A DNA stretch of 11,894 bases, taken from the NCBI GenBank assembly GCA_016764535.1, contig JAESRR010000275.1, forward strand, positions 1-11,894. Direction: 5' to 3'. This document shows positions 1-7,487 of the stretch, piece by piece (position 1 is the first letter of the stretch; each line of letters opens with the position of its first letter). This DNA comes from Cohaesibacteraceae bacterium (GTDB lineage: Bacteria > Pseudomonadota > Alphaproteobacteria > Rhizobiales > Cohaesibacteraceae). A program made the translations under genes and the position numbers. The notes below the pieces were generated by a model, which did no database searches, was not told where the DNA came from, and worked only from the letters and a program-made list of their open reading frames with translations.

Positions 1-727
1 CATTCAATAATGCAACTTTGTCTTCCTTGTAGTCAGTTCCGCCAATCCAGTAATCCTTTGCATCATTATTACCACTGCGCCCGATGGCGATCATGGCGCG
101 CTCACCCAGCGTCTTCTCGATCAGGGCAAGGGTTTCGGGTTCACGCTGGTTTGGCAGATATAATTTGATTTCTGTCTCGCTGATTAAAACAGCAAGAGCA
201 TCCTTTCCGTACATTTTTCGAAAGGCAGCATAGTTCTGGATGTAAAGCTGGAACCGCAAACCATACCCTCTGCCCCATGTCAGCAGGCTATCAAGGTTCT
301 GGATTTTGAAATTATTGGCTTCATCGCCAATATAATGCACCAGTGCATGTTTGTTTGGATGACGTTTGATTTCCTGAAACATGCAAAATTGCAAAAACTC
401 CAGTACGGGTCTTTGAGCTTCAAGACGCGATACATCTGGAATGATAAAAATGGTAGTGGGTGTATCGCCCTCTTTCAGCTGCCCAAACCGCACAGTGGTG
501 CGTTTGGTCATCTTGTGGGCTTTGGTGGTGATGTTGTAGCGCTCTACTGCCTGCTGGGCTCCATTGAGGAACGGCCCATAGATTCGGGTATCGTCACCAT
601 CCAGTAGATCAACAACACTTGTGGCAAGGCCACGGAAATACTTGATGTAGTTTGATACATCATCTGCATCGTGATTGTCGATCCACGGGGAATCTTCAAT
701 AGCCATATTGGAGAATTTTTGTGCCAT
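1..727 (-). CDS. VirD4/TraG-type coupling protein, C-terminal (Walker B) half, partial
   Basis: This reading frame starts at ATG 727-725 and is open to the window edge (242 codons seen). It matches the second half of a type IV secretion coupling ATPase, the inner-membrane pump that feeds DNA or protein substrates to the secretion channel. Residues 131-139 (HYIGDEANN) are the Walker B segment, followed by the family block WGRGYGLR (151-158), an Ile-Gln pair near 163-164, and SETEIKLYLPNQREPETL near 183-200. The Walker A loop is absent here and lies in the preceding gene. The start codon shares one base with that gene's stop (TAATG), and GGAG stands 8 bases before the ATG, so re-initiation after termination is plausible. 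The alternative is a frameshift in a single gene: this frame is also open a short way upstream of its ATG. The family assignment is firm; the gene structure is not. Confidence 0.88.
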   Translation of the reverse strand, partial: MAQKFSNMAIEDSPWIDNHDADDVSNYIKYFRGLATSVVDLLDGDDTRIYGPFLNGAQQAVERYNITTKAHKMTKRTTVRFGQLKEGDTPTTIFIIPDVSRLEAQRPVLEFLQFCMFQEIKRHPNKHALVHYIGDEANNFKIQNLDSLLTWGRGYGLRFQLYIQNYAAFRKMYGKDALAVLISETEIKLYLPNQREPETLALIEKTLGERAMIAIGRSGNNDAKDYWIGGTDYKEDKVALLN

Positions 728-1602
728 TACACTTGCTCCAATCGACCACAGGCCCATTTTGCATGGCGCAACAGGCTTTGTTTGTCGTTGAGCATGGCAG
801 CAACATCACCAAGCGTGGCATTATAGCCATCAACCAGAATGCACATCTGAATGGCAAAGCCGATTAGACCGCGGCTACCATTTCTGAAATATTTGTTGCC
901 GTTTTCATCGTCGCTTCCAACGGGTTCAGGATCGAGTTGCTTGCAAATCTCATGCACATCGTCCGTGATATCCTGCAATCCACCGGGACGATTGTAATTG
1001 TCAGCGATCAAACACAGGGGATTGTAATAAGCTGTTTCTCCCAGAATATCGGTAAACACTTCCCCGATATTAAGGCAAAAAACGTTCTCGCCACGCTCGC
1101 GCAAAACCCGGGCCATGATTGCGGCGTTCTCACCTTTGAAGTCCGGGATAATTTTACTGCCACGAATGGTTAGAATGTTGGGTTGAACCATACCAACGCC
1201 CTTGCCGGACCCGGTGGTGCCAATAATCACGGAGTTTGACCCGATGTCGGCGATGATTTCCTTGCCCTTGAATGTTCCCCAGTAGGGACCCCAATCATTT
1301 GCAATCAGATCATGGGCAATTTCCTCACGGGACTGCACCCAGTCCGAGGTACCTTTTTGACCCGTCGGGATTTGTGCCGATTTACGATCAAGAACATTAC
1401 CCAGATACCATAGCCCGTCAGATAGAAATGCAGCACCCGCAACAATCAGGAAACAACAGGCAATCAACGCATAGCCATTGATCACTGCTCCATGCAAAAC
1501 CGGACCCGTAAATGACAGCGCGTAAAGGCTCCCGCTGCCCAAAAGGACAGCGGGCAATATACGCGTTTGGCTGCGATCACGGTTTTGTTGAGATTGAGCC
1601 AT
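727..1602 (-). CDS. VirD4/TraG-type coupling protein, N-terminal (membrane anchor and Walker A) half
   Basis: This encodes 291 residues from ATG 1602, chosen because GAGG lies 6 bases upstream; a start at 1623 would overlap the previous gene and has no such site. Two hydrophobic segments (about 16-40 and 43-61) would anchor it in the inner membrane. The Walker A loop GTTGSGKG is at about 128-135, followed by VGMVQPN and by IPDFKGENAA, as in VirD4/TraG proteins. YYNPL and NKYFRNGSRGLIG further on are also typical. The protein stops at TAA just after GRLEQV, roughly half the usual length of about 600 residues, and the rest of the ATPase continues in the overlapping next frame. It is the third gene of a leftward operon, 7 bases after the exported protein gene. 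Whether two chains assemble into one ATPase or the gene is frameshifted cannot be decided here. Confidence 0.9.
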   Translation of the reverse strand: MAQSQQNRDRSQTRILPAVLLGSGSLYALSFTGPVLHGAVINGYALIACCFLIVAGAAFLSDGLWYLGNVLDRKSAQIPTGQKGTSDWVQSREEIAHDLIANDWGPYWGTFKGKEIIADIGSNSVIIGTTGSGKGVGMVQPNILTIRGSKIIPDFKGENAAIMARVLRERGENVFCLNIGEVFTDILGETAYYNPLCLIADNYNRPGGLQDITDDVHEICKQLDPEPVGSDDENGNKYFRNGSRGLIGFAIQMCILVDGYNATLGDVAAMLNDKQSLLRHAKWACGRLEQV

Positions 1603-1609
1603 TGCCGCC

Positions 1610-2977
1610 TCACACCTTTTCAAGGTTGAGGACTACAAGCGGATTAATAGTCACCCAGTGACCACCACCCGATGAGGTTCTGCCGCTATTGCCATTATGG
1701 GCATCAAGATGAAACGGGATTTCCCAGACACCATCCTGACCATCAAGCCAGATACGGACCGCTCCGGTTACCCCGTTTTGTGCAGCGCCTGAATAGAAAT
1801 TAACCCGTATTTCAAGATCTCTGGCATCAATCGGTTTGTTGAACTCAACATATTCATAGGATTTGGCATCATCCGTTGAACTGGTCCAGTCCTTGAAGAA
1901 ACTGCCATAGGCAGATCTTTTGTTGCCGTAATAGAGCGACTTCTTCTCATTATTATAACGTACATAGAGATCCAGATCACAGACACAATCCCAGCGAATG
2001 CCGACTTTTTGACGACCCACTGTGTTGAGCGCTGCCATTTCATTCAGTGGTATATCTGTGGCAAGGAAACGCGGTCCCTGGGTCGCAGTCAGGCGAGTTT
2101 GCGGCTGCGCATTGTTCGGGTTTACGCCCACAGCAACAGCTACGGGGCTGGAAGATGCGGTCCCCGCTTGTGCCGATGCTGGATGCAACATCACCGGACG
2201 TTTTTGTTCCGCGTTCAGCAGGAATTTACGTGACGGAACGCTTTTATTGATGAACCGACGCACACAGCTTGCCAAATCCGGGGTGAAACTGGCAAGACGA
2301 CCACCCTGTCCTGCTATTGAAAGGGACCAGAATCGTTCGATCTTTTCCTGATATCGGGTATTCCTGTAATCATCCCTGGCAATGCAGAAATGTATGTCGG
2401 TGTTTTGAAAGCTGGTGGCGCGATCCGCAACACCATAGGGCGATGTAAAACCATCCACACTCAAATGCCCGTCATTTGGGTAGGCACCCTCACGCATCGA
2501 ATAATCCGGCTGGCGTGGATCATGATGCAATGCGGAACCATAGAGCAGCACAGTCATCGGCTGATCTGCATAAAAAGCCCGTACATCATCACCAAAGGAA
2601 CGGAACAAACTGACAAGATCATTGTTCTGATCTGTATTGGAAACATTGCGTTTGGACTTCTGGAACCGGGCAATGGGCCGGAAGTGTTTTTTGAGATGCT
2701 GCAGCCGATATTTGGGCTGGCTAAAGCGATTTTGCATTGGAATTGTGATTTCAAACACCAGCTGACGCTTTGAGCCATCATAGACCACAAGATGATCGCC
2801 CGGCTTCAGGCTGTGTTTCGCGACCTTACCCATCAATCTACCGAGCGATGACGTGCCGGTTGAATGTAGATCGGATGTGATGATGGCGTAGGCATCAGCT
2901 TTTACCGATGCGGTGGATGTAAACAATCCGGCCAGAAGCAGGCAGAACTGCAGTGACTTCTTCAGTAGTAAACTCAT
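1610..2977 (-). CDS. exported von Willebrand A-like protein with C-terminal DLD-type domain
   Basis: This encodes 455 residues from ATG 2977, which has GGAG 6 bases upstream. A slightly longer form could start at 3001 inside the upstream stop (TGATG), but without a visible Shine-Dalgarno. The first 29 or so residues form a Sec signal peptide (basic start, hydrophobic core, end near VKADA), with no lipobox. The first domain has a Rossmann-like layout: a strand ending SDLHSTGTS, another reading TVLLYGS, and a third reading DIHFCIARD, followed by an RFWSLSIAGQGG helix region, like VWA domains but with a degenerate metal site. After a low-complexity Ala/Pro/Ser linker, a C-terminal beta domain carries WDCVCDLDLYVRY, resembling the DLD motif of DUF2135-like domains. 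It is probably periplasmic or surface-exposed. Its place directly before the coupling protein suggests a role in transfer or secretion, which is inference. Confidence 0.82.
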   Translation of the reverse strand: MSLLLKKSLQFCLLLAGLFTSTASVKADAYAIITSDLHSTGTSSLGRLMGKVAKHSLKPGDHLVVYDGSKRQLVFEITIPMQNRFSQPKYRLQHLKKHFRPIARFQKSKRNVSNTDQNNDLVSLFRSFGDDVRAFYADQPMTVLLYGSALHHDPRQPDYSMREGAYPNDGHLSVDGFTSPYGVADRATSFQNTDIHFCIARDDYRNTRYQEKIERFWSLSIAGQGGRLASFTPDLASCVRRFINKSVPSRKFLLNAEQKRPVMLHPASAQAGTASSSPVAVAVGVNPNNAQPQTRLTATQGPRFLATDIPLNEMAALNTVGRQKVGIRWDCVCDLDLYVRYNNEKKSLYYGNKRSAYGSFFKDWTSSTDDAKSYEYVEFNKPIDARDLEIRVNFYSGAAQNGVTGAVRIWLDGQDGVWEIPFHLDAHNGNSGRTSSGGGHWVTINPLVVLNLEKV

Positions 2978-3000
2978 AGGTATCTCCATGCTTGAGGGCA

Positions 3001-4116
3001 TCAGGATTTCGGGAATTGATGCGAGAGTTTGACCTGTGCTGCTGCAAGCTTTCCCGCCTCACGGCTACGGCTAAGCTCTGATTGCTTTGCTGTAAGTGCG
3101 GCTTTGTATGCAGATACAAAGCTGTTCATCGTGCCGATATAGGCCGTACGATGCCGGGATATGGCTTCAAGCTCGCCAGCCAATGGTTTGATCAGAATAT
3201 TGTTCTGGGCAATGCTGGCACGTGTGCGTTTGCTATCTGCAGTTTCGCGTATCTCTGTCTTGCGATAGTCGCGATCCTTGCGAAACATCGCAATCTTGAT
3301 CAGGGCACCGAGCAGAATTTCGCCCCACAGCTGAATGGAGATATGCAGCGAGAATATATCAAAGCCCGGGGGTGCAGATAAATCATCATCCAGCACATCA
3401 GCGCTATAGGCCGGGCTGAATGTTACCAGCCATACAATGCTGGTGATGATTGCCAGAACAAAAATCAGGGCAATGTAGTTATTCTTGCCGCGATTGCTGT
3501 CAATCCACAGATAGGCCTGCGCCAGCACAAACATGATGGAAATTGGGATGAACGCGAACACATAGGCAATGACCGGATAATCATAAGCCAGTGGAATGCG
3601 ATCACCCTGCAAAATGATATTGGAGATGGTAACGCCCATCACCAGCATGCCGCCCAAAATTAAAACAGCACAGGCAATAAAATCCCAAATTGATTTGAAT
3701 GCATTGCTGTATTTGGCTTCCTGTACCGCCACCTCTTCAAAAGATGGCCGTTTGCGGGAAATCCGCGCAATACGATCATTGATACCTTCAAAGAGCGTAA
3801 TCTGACCCGTCAGATCTCCGGCTCTTTGATCAACCTGTTCCAGATCAACGGGATTGTGTTTTTGAATTTCCGAACGGGCATGGGTTTCAACCATCTGATC
3901 GGCATTCTCATTGTCTGCCAAATGGGCGACAAATTTATGATCAACTTCAGGAATGTTGTACGACACAGGATACTTTGCAGCGAGCTGCTCCGGGCTCAAT
4001 ACATCTGGATCATCAATGCCCACCAGACGCTTCGTGCGGTCCAGTTCCCCATCACCAACATGTCCCGCTTCAACCGGAACAAATGGTCGATCTTTTGCAG
4101 AAAATCGCTTGTTCAT
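3001..4116 (-). CDS. four-pass membrane protein of unknown function, first gene of the transfer operon
   Basis: This encodes 371 residues, with GAGG 7 bases before the ATG. Residues 1-140 are hydrophilic and probably cytoplasmic. Four hydrophobic segments follow at about 146-169, 181-204, 214-234 and 256-277. The soluble C-terminal tail (about 280-371) is rich in Lys, Arg, Ala and Ser and probably helical. I do not recognise a family. The stop (TGA, 3003-3001) falls 24 bases before the start of the exported VWA-like gene, so the two are almost certainly cotranscribed. A membrane protein, an exported VWA-like protein and a coupling ATPase in one operon suggest an envelope assembly connected with type IV secretion; this rests on context only. 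The gene is divergent from the plus-strand gene at 4307. Confidence 0.85.
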   Translation of the reverse strand: MNKRFSAKDRPFVPVEAGHVGDGELDRTKRLVGIDDPDVLSPEQLAAKYPVSYNIPEVDHKFVAHLADNENADQMVETHARSEIQKHNPVDLEQVDQRAGDLTGQITLFEGINDRIARISRKRPSFEEVAVQEAKYSNAFKSIWDFIACAVLILGGMLVMGVTISNIILQGDRIPLAYDYPVIAYVFAFIPISIMFVLAQAYLWIDSNRGKNNYIALIFVLAIITSIVWLVTFSPAYSADVLDDDLSAPPGFDIFSLHISIQLWGEILLGALIKIAMFRKDRDYRKTEIRETADSKRTRASIAQNNILIKPLAGELEAISRHRTAYIGTMNSFVSAYKAALTAKQSELSRSREAGKLAAAQVKLSHQFPKS

Positions 4117-4213
4117 TGCGTTGCCTCATTGCTACCTTTGACCGTTCTAAAATTTGTTCAAAACGTTGATTTGCGGATCGGGTTCGCTAAATGATCCAAT
4201 GGCCAAAGTGCCT

Positions 4214-4243
4214 TTGTTGGTACGCGGCAAAATCCGGTATAAA
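4214..4243 (+). promoter_or_regulatory. candidate sigma-70 promoter for the gene at 4307
   Basis: TTGTTG (4214-4219) and TATAAA (4238-4243) are separated by 18 bases. The -10 box is good and the -35 box moderate. Transcription from here would start near 4250 and give a leader of about 55 bases ending in a GAGG site before ATG 4307. If translation really begins at 4199 this would be an internal match and not a promoter. Confidence 0.35.
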
Positions 4244-4306
4244 AGCGTCCGTGTTCGGGTAACCGGGTATTCAGATGTGTTGCGGTTAGTCAAAGAGGCT
4301 GGAAAT

Positions 4307-5113
4307 ATGATGGCTCCAGAAGTCATAAATTGGGACGAGGCGTCTCCCGCAGAGCGAAAATTGCTTCACAGGTATGTTCTTGTACTCAAAAAACGCTTGC
4401 AGATTGACTGGATTGAGACGTTTCAGCAGGCCTTTGGTGCGAGAGATAATGTGGGCACTGGTTACGAAGACAATTTGCGCAAGGGGAGAGTTTCTCCCCA
4501 AAAAGCCTATAAACTTTTCAATTGGTTGCTCAAAAACGATCCGGTTTTGGCTAGTAATGTCGAGAACGATATACTGGCTGCTCGCTCGGAAATTCGGCCT
4601 CAGCAGTGTTTGAGCTGGGACGCGATGATGGCACAGGGAGAGTATTCAGATGTCAGTCTGTTTAAACCTGAAGCTACTTTGGGTATGGCGCAGTTTGCCA
4701 GACGAGAAGCGGCTCGGGGGTTGAAACTAAAGTTACTTGAAGAATTCTATTTTGAAATAGAATTGCCATTTGACGGGGTGATGATTGCATTTCGTAATTA
4801 CAAGAGTGCCTGGTTTCCTCAACTCATCACAGAGGGGTCAAATATATTGGATGTATCGCAAGGCAATCTGGTCATTCCCACAAATGAAGGAGGCATACCT
4901 GACCCACTTTGGGAAGAAACAGAGACAGGAAAGCATGGCTTTGCATTTCTGCTGACACAGGAGTTTGATATTGGTGATCGGGGGCCATGGTTAACGACAC
5001 AAAAGCACGGAATCCCTGCCGAAATGCGAGATCAATTTGCGAGAAGTGTTACGGATAAATCAGGCAAGAACTGGAAACTGTTCCGTATAAACCTACTGTT
5101 TGCCCAACCATAA
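4307..5113 (+). CDS. hypothetical protein, helical N-terminal domain plus DUF4384-like beta domain
   Basis: This encodes 268 residues from ATG 4307, chosen because GAGG lies 8 bases upstream and a promoter-like sequence precedes it. The frame is open further upstream (ATG 4199, TTG 4154), and that stretch also reads like protein, so a form longer by 36 residues is possible. The N-terminal third is helical; the segment with IETFQQAFGA and YEDNLRKGRVS looks somewhat like a helix-turn-helix but is not diagnostic. The C-terminal part is strand-rich: a hydrophobic strand, then FDGVMIAFRNYKSAWFPQL, then a turn with VIPTNEGGIPDPLWEE, then GFAFLLTQEFD. That order loosely recalls DUF4384-type domains. 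It is transcribed away from the transfer operon and could be a regulator or accessory factor, but I do not recognise it. Its stop lies 2 bases from the convergent metallopeptidase gene. Confidence 0.72.
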   Translation: MMAPEVINWDEASPAERKLLHRYVLVLKKRLQIDWIETFQQAFGARDNVGTGYEDNLRKGRVSPQKAYKLFNWLLKNDPVLASNVENDILAARSEIRPQQCLSWDAMMAQGEYSDVSLFKPEATLGMAQFARREAARGLKLKLLEEFYFEIELPFDGVMIAFRNYKSAWFPQLITEGSNILDVSQGNLVIPTNEGGIPDPLWEETETGKHGFAFLLTQEFDIGDRGPWLTTQKHGIPAEMRDQFARSVTDKSGKNWKLFRINLLFAQP

Positions 5114-5115
5114 AT

Positions 5116-6173
5116 TCATGACCAACTGATCCATGTCCATTGATCGCAGGACTTGCCATGGACTTTTCGTAATGATTTCAAACGGTCGTGATGTGTATCA
5201 ATGAGAGACATGTGATCTTCACCAAATGCTGAATCGTCCAGAAAATCGATGTGTTCAAGAGAGTCTCTTAAATCATCGAGCCATTGATCAACGAGGATCA
5301 TGAGAATATCGGAGTTTATGTTCCAGCGTTCTTTTGTGGCGGTGTATAGCATATTTCGAATATAGCAGGCGCGAACGATAGGATGAGGATGGTCACTGTT
5401 GAAATGCAATTTGTACCGAACGCCCCGCATATAGGAAAAGAATGCAAATAACGCGACAATTGTTAGAGCCAGAACTGTTTCAGGTATGTTTTCCTCTGAA
5501 CCAAAAAGTTCAGCAGTGCGCTTGTTGACTTTGACGTCATCAATCAATTCGGAAACGTAGTTTGACAGCAATTGGCATGCAACGGCATCAGCGTCATATT
5601 CCCACACTTGCCGACGTTCTGTATTCGACTTTGATTTTTTTTTGAAGCCAGACATCGAGGCCATTTCGGCAAGACTGCCCGGGCCTTCAAAATGCTTTAG
5701 ACCTTCGATATGTCCGCAGGCAATGTGACCGACTTCGTGACATATTACAAAAGAAGAGCAGATTTCGGAAAAAACTCCCGCAGCAAATGAACGAATTGCA
5801 TTCAGCTCTATCTTCCATTCCCTGCGCGCCTCAAAATTGATTGGATCAACGATGAATGGAATAGAATAATGGCTTTCAAGTTTTCCTGATGAATTCAATT
5901 TGGGCAAAAAATTCTTATCGGAAAACAGTCCGCAAACAGAATAAGATTGAACATCGGAATAGAACTATCAATTTCGATCAGATAGTGATTGCCATTGTCT
6001 CTTGCAAAAGAATTAAACGTATTTCCCGATACAAAGGCAGTCTTGATTTCCTTTTTTCCTGTGCCATAGGCATCATGCATCGCGTCGGCAATTCTTTTGC
6101 TTCGTGACAAAATATGCCGATATTCTGATCGAACAGCCTCATCGGTTATCTGGCGATAATCAAAGGGCTCCAT
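5116..6173 (-). pseudogene. HExxH zinc metallopeptidase, Lit/U49-like, frameshifted
   Basis: Two frames together encode one protein of about 355 residues. The first, from ATG 6173, gives 92 residues ending in a stop at 5897-5895. The second is open from 5964 to the stop at 5118-5116 and has no ATG or GTG with a ribosome site at its beginning. It carries HEVGHIACGH, the zinc-binding HExxH motif, then EYDADAVACQLL, a probable third-ligand glutamate, and the conserved-looking SDHPHPIVRA. This layout is shared by M48-like enzymes and by the Lit/U49 peptidases; E. coli Lit cleaves EF-Tu in an anti-phage response. Restoring one T to the run at 5922-5925 (A4 on the plus strand) joins the frames as ADCF-SDKNFLPKL. 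This may be a true mutation, a sequencing error or programmed frameshifting. The subfamily assignment is tentative; the protease call is good. Confidence 0.75.
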
Positions 6174-6252
6174 AAGGCTAACTCACAAATTTGATCAATT
6201 TCAAAATGACACGTCGCATATTCCAGAAAAAATAATTTGAAATGGTGAATAG

Positions 6253-6268
6253 TTCAAGTCCACTTGAA
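6253..6268. promoter_or_regulatory. 16-base palindrome, probable operator
   Basis: TTCAAGTCCACTTGAA is a perfect inverted repeat of 7-base arms around CC. A second, shorter one sharing its right arm (TTGAA-5-TTCAA) follows immediately, and TTGATCAA lies about 55 bases upstream. The palindrome sits in the divergent spacer between the metallopeptidase and the gene at 6357, 23 bases before the latter's -35 box. A dimeric repressor or activator site for either or both genes is likely; the protein is unknown. Confidence 0.45.
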
Positions 6269-6290
6269 TTTTATTCAACAATACCCAAAT

Positions 6291-6320
6291 TTGCACTCCC
6301 ACCACCAAAAATGGTAAAAT
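6291..6320 (+). promoter_or_regulatory. sigma-70-like promoter of the gene at 6357
   Basis: TTGCAC (6291-6296) and TAAAAT (6315-6320) are spaced by 18 bases. The -10 differs from consensus at one position and the -35 at two or more. The expected transcription start, near 6327, leaves a short leader with GGGGTG in front of the TTG start. No competing promoter is obvious in this spacer. Confidence 0.5.
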
Positions 6321-6356
6321 ACAGATGCAAACGAAAGCCATTTATTGGGGTGTATA

Positions 6357-7103
6357 TTGGACGATGATAAAAACGATTTTGATCTAATCGAGGCAAATGC
6401 CGCTGACAGGCGCAAGGCACAGGATTTTGACGACTACAATCTTGAACTTTCCGGCGCTGAAGTGGGTAGAACACCAAGGTTTCTTGGTGGTTTAAGCGGG
6501 TCCCGGATCAAGGAAGAACAAAAGAAAAAAGATCTGGCAAACTTGCAAACAATGCTCGATCTTATGTTGGTGGATGCTGAATATCGTCAACTTTATAATG
6601 GCGCGCTGGATAGATTGCGTGAGCTTGAAGACCTGACCGAAAAGGCTTTGATAGATGCACAGCATCAATTGTCAGAGGCCGATATTGCACTCAATGACAT
6701 TTTGGATCGTGCCGCAAAGATGGATGGTACGCAGGTATTTATGGATGCCAACGGCCTTGTCTGGACCCAGTTTGATCAACGAGTCAAAACATCAGATGCC
6801 GAAGCGATTGAATGGATTGGCAATGAGCCCAGCCGGGAAGATTTTCTTGGCGCGCGCGATTATCGTCAACAAATCCAGCAACACATTCATTCACTTCGTA
6901 CATATCAAACAGATGTCCTTGGTTCAGCCAGAGACAAGCTGGCTGACAGTGATAATCCATTGAGCAAGGAAGAATTACGAGACCTGATTGATGATTTCGA
7001 TAGTCAACTGGGTGCAACTGCAAAACCGGTTGAACCAGCAATCAATGCACCACAAGCACATCATCAGAATGGTGGGCTTATTGCGGAAATTCCCAAAATC
7101 TGA
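6357..7103 (+). CDS. acidic coiled-coil protein of unknown function, TTG start
   Basis: This encodes 248 residues. I place the start at TTG 6357 because GGGG ends 6 bases upstream and a promoter lies just before it; a TTG at 6345 is possible but has no ribosome site. The protein is soluble, with no signal peptide or membrane segment, and rich in Asp, Glu, Gln and Leu. Residues about 50-115 and 165-205 are strongly helical with heptad-like spacing, suggesting coiled coils. Between them lies a short strand-turn segment (KMDGTQVFMDANGLVWTQFD). The C-terminal 30 residues are Pro/Ala/His-rich and look disordered. I do not recognise the family. It could be an adaptor or structural protein of the mobile element, but nothing in the sequence proves this. 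It converges on the small exported-protein gene with 3 bases between stops. Confidence 0.78.
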   Translation: MDDDKNDFDLIEANAADRRKAQDFDDYNLELSGAEVGRTPRFLGGLSGSRIKEEQKKKDLANLQTMLDLMLVDAEYRQLYNGALDRLRELEDLTEKALIDAQHQLSEADIALNDILDRAAKMDGTQVFMDANGLVWTQFDQRVKTSDAEAIEWIGNEPSREDFLGARDYRQQIQQHIHSLRTYQTDVLGSARDKLADSDNPLSKEELRDLIDDFDSQLGATAKPVEPAINAPQAHHQNGGLIAEIPKI

Positions 7104-7106
7104 CAA

Positions 7107-7448
7107 TCATTTCCTGTATTTGAATGTCCCGCAGTTTTTCTGCAGCATGGCCAAAATGATCAATCGCGGATGATAATTTCCATTGGCCTGCATCGCTTCC
7201 AGAATGTCTGACGTGGCTTTATCCTTGTCAGTGAAATACCATTTTTCAAGACATTGTGCATGAGGCTTGTCGTTCTGGCCTGCTATCGCGACAGCTGTTC
7301 CAACAGTGGTATCAAGATAAAAATCCCGATTGTCTTTCTGCCAATCCAAAAATTCCGAACTGGTAAATTGTACCGCATACGATGGTATGCAAATGGCAAA
7401 AGAAATTGCAATAAACCAGAGAATTCGCAAAGCTTGGAAGTGATACAT
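7107..7448 (-). CDS. small exported protein with two cysteines, unknown function
   Basis: This encodes 113 residues. The first 25 form a clear signal peptide (MYHFQALRILWFIAIS..., cleavage after PSYA). The mature protein of about 88 residues has two cysteines, in HAQCLEKW and in LQKNCGTFK, which could form a disulfide in the periplasm. The pattern of an N-terminal helix with FLDW, a central Cys-x3-W, then a helix and HPRLIILAMLQKNCG recalls small periplasmic Rap1a/Tai-like immunity proteins, but this is only a resemblance. No Shine-Dalgarno is visible before ATG 7448, and an in-frame stop 18 bases upstream excludes a longer ATG form. The opposite strand carries AAAGGAGG over the same start region. 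The gene stands alone on its strand. Confidence 0.65.
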   Translation of the reverse strand: MYHFQALRILWFIAISFAICIPSYAVQFTSSEFLDWQKDNRDFYLDTTVGTAVAIAGQNDKPHAQCLEKWYFTDKDKATSDILEAMQANGNYHPRLIILAMLQKNCGTFKYRK

Positions 7449-7487
7449 AAAGGAGGCATTTTGTTACTACAAATACGTAAATAAAAA

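Noticed and set aside
7451..7484. Perfect AGGAGG followed by a seven-codon TTG frame (possible leader peptide)
   Set aside because: Spacing to the TTG is only 4 bases, it overlaps the start of the minus-strand gene, and a match this short is expected by chance.
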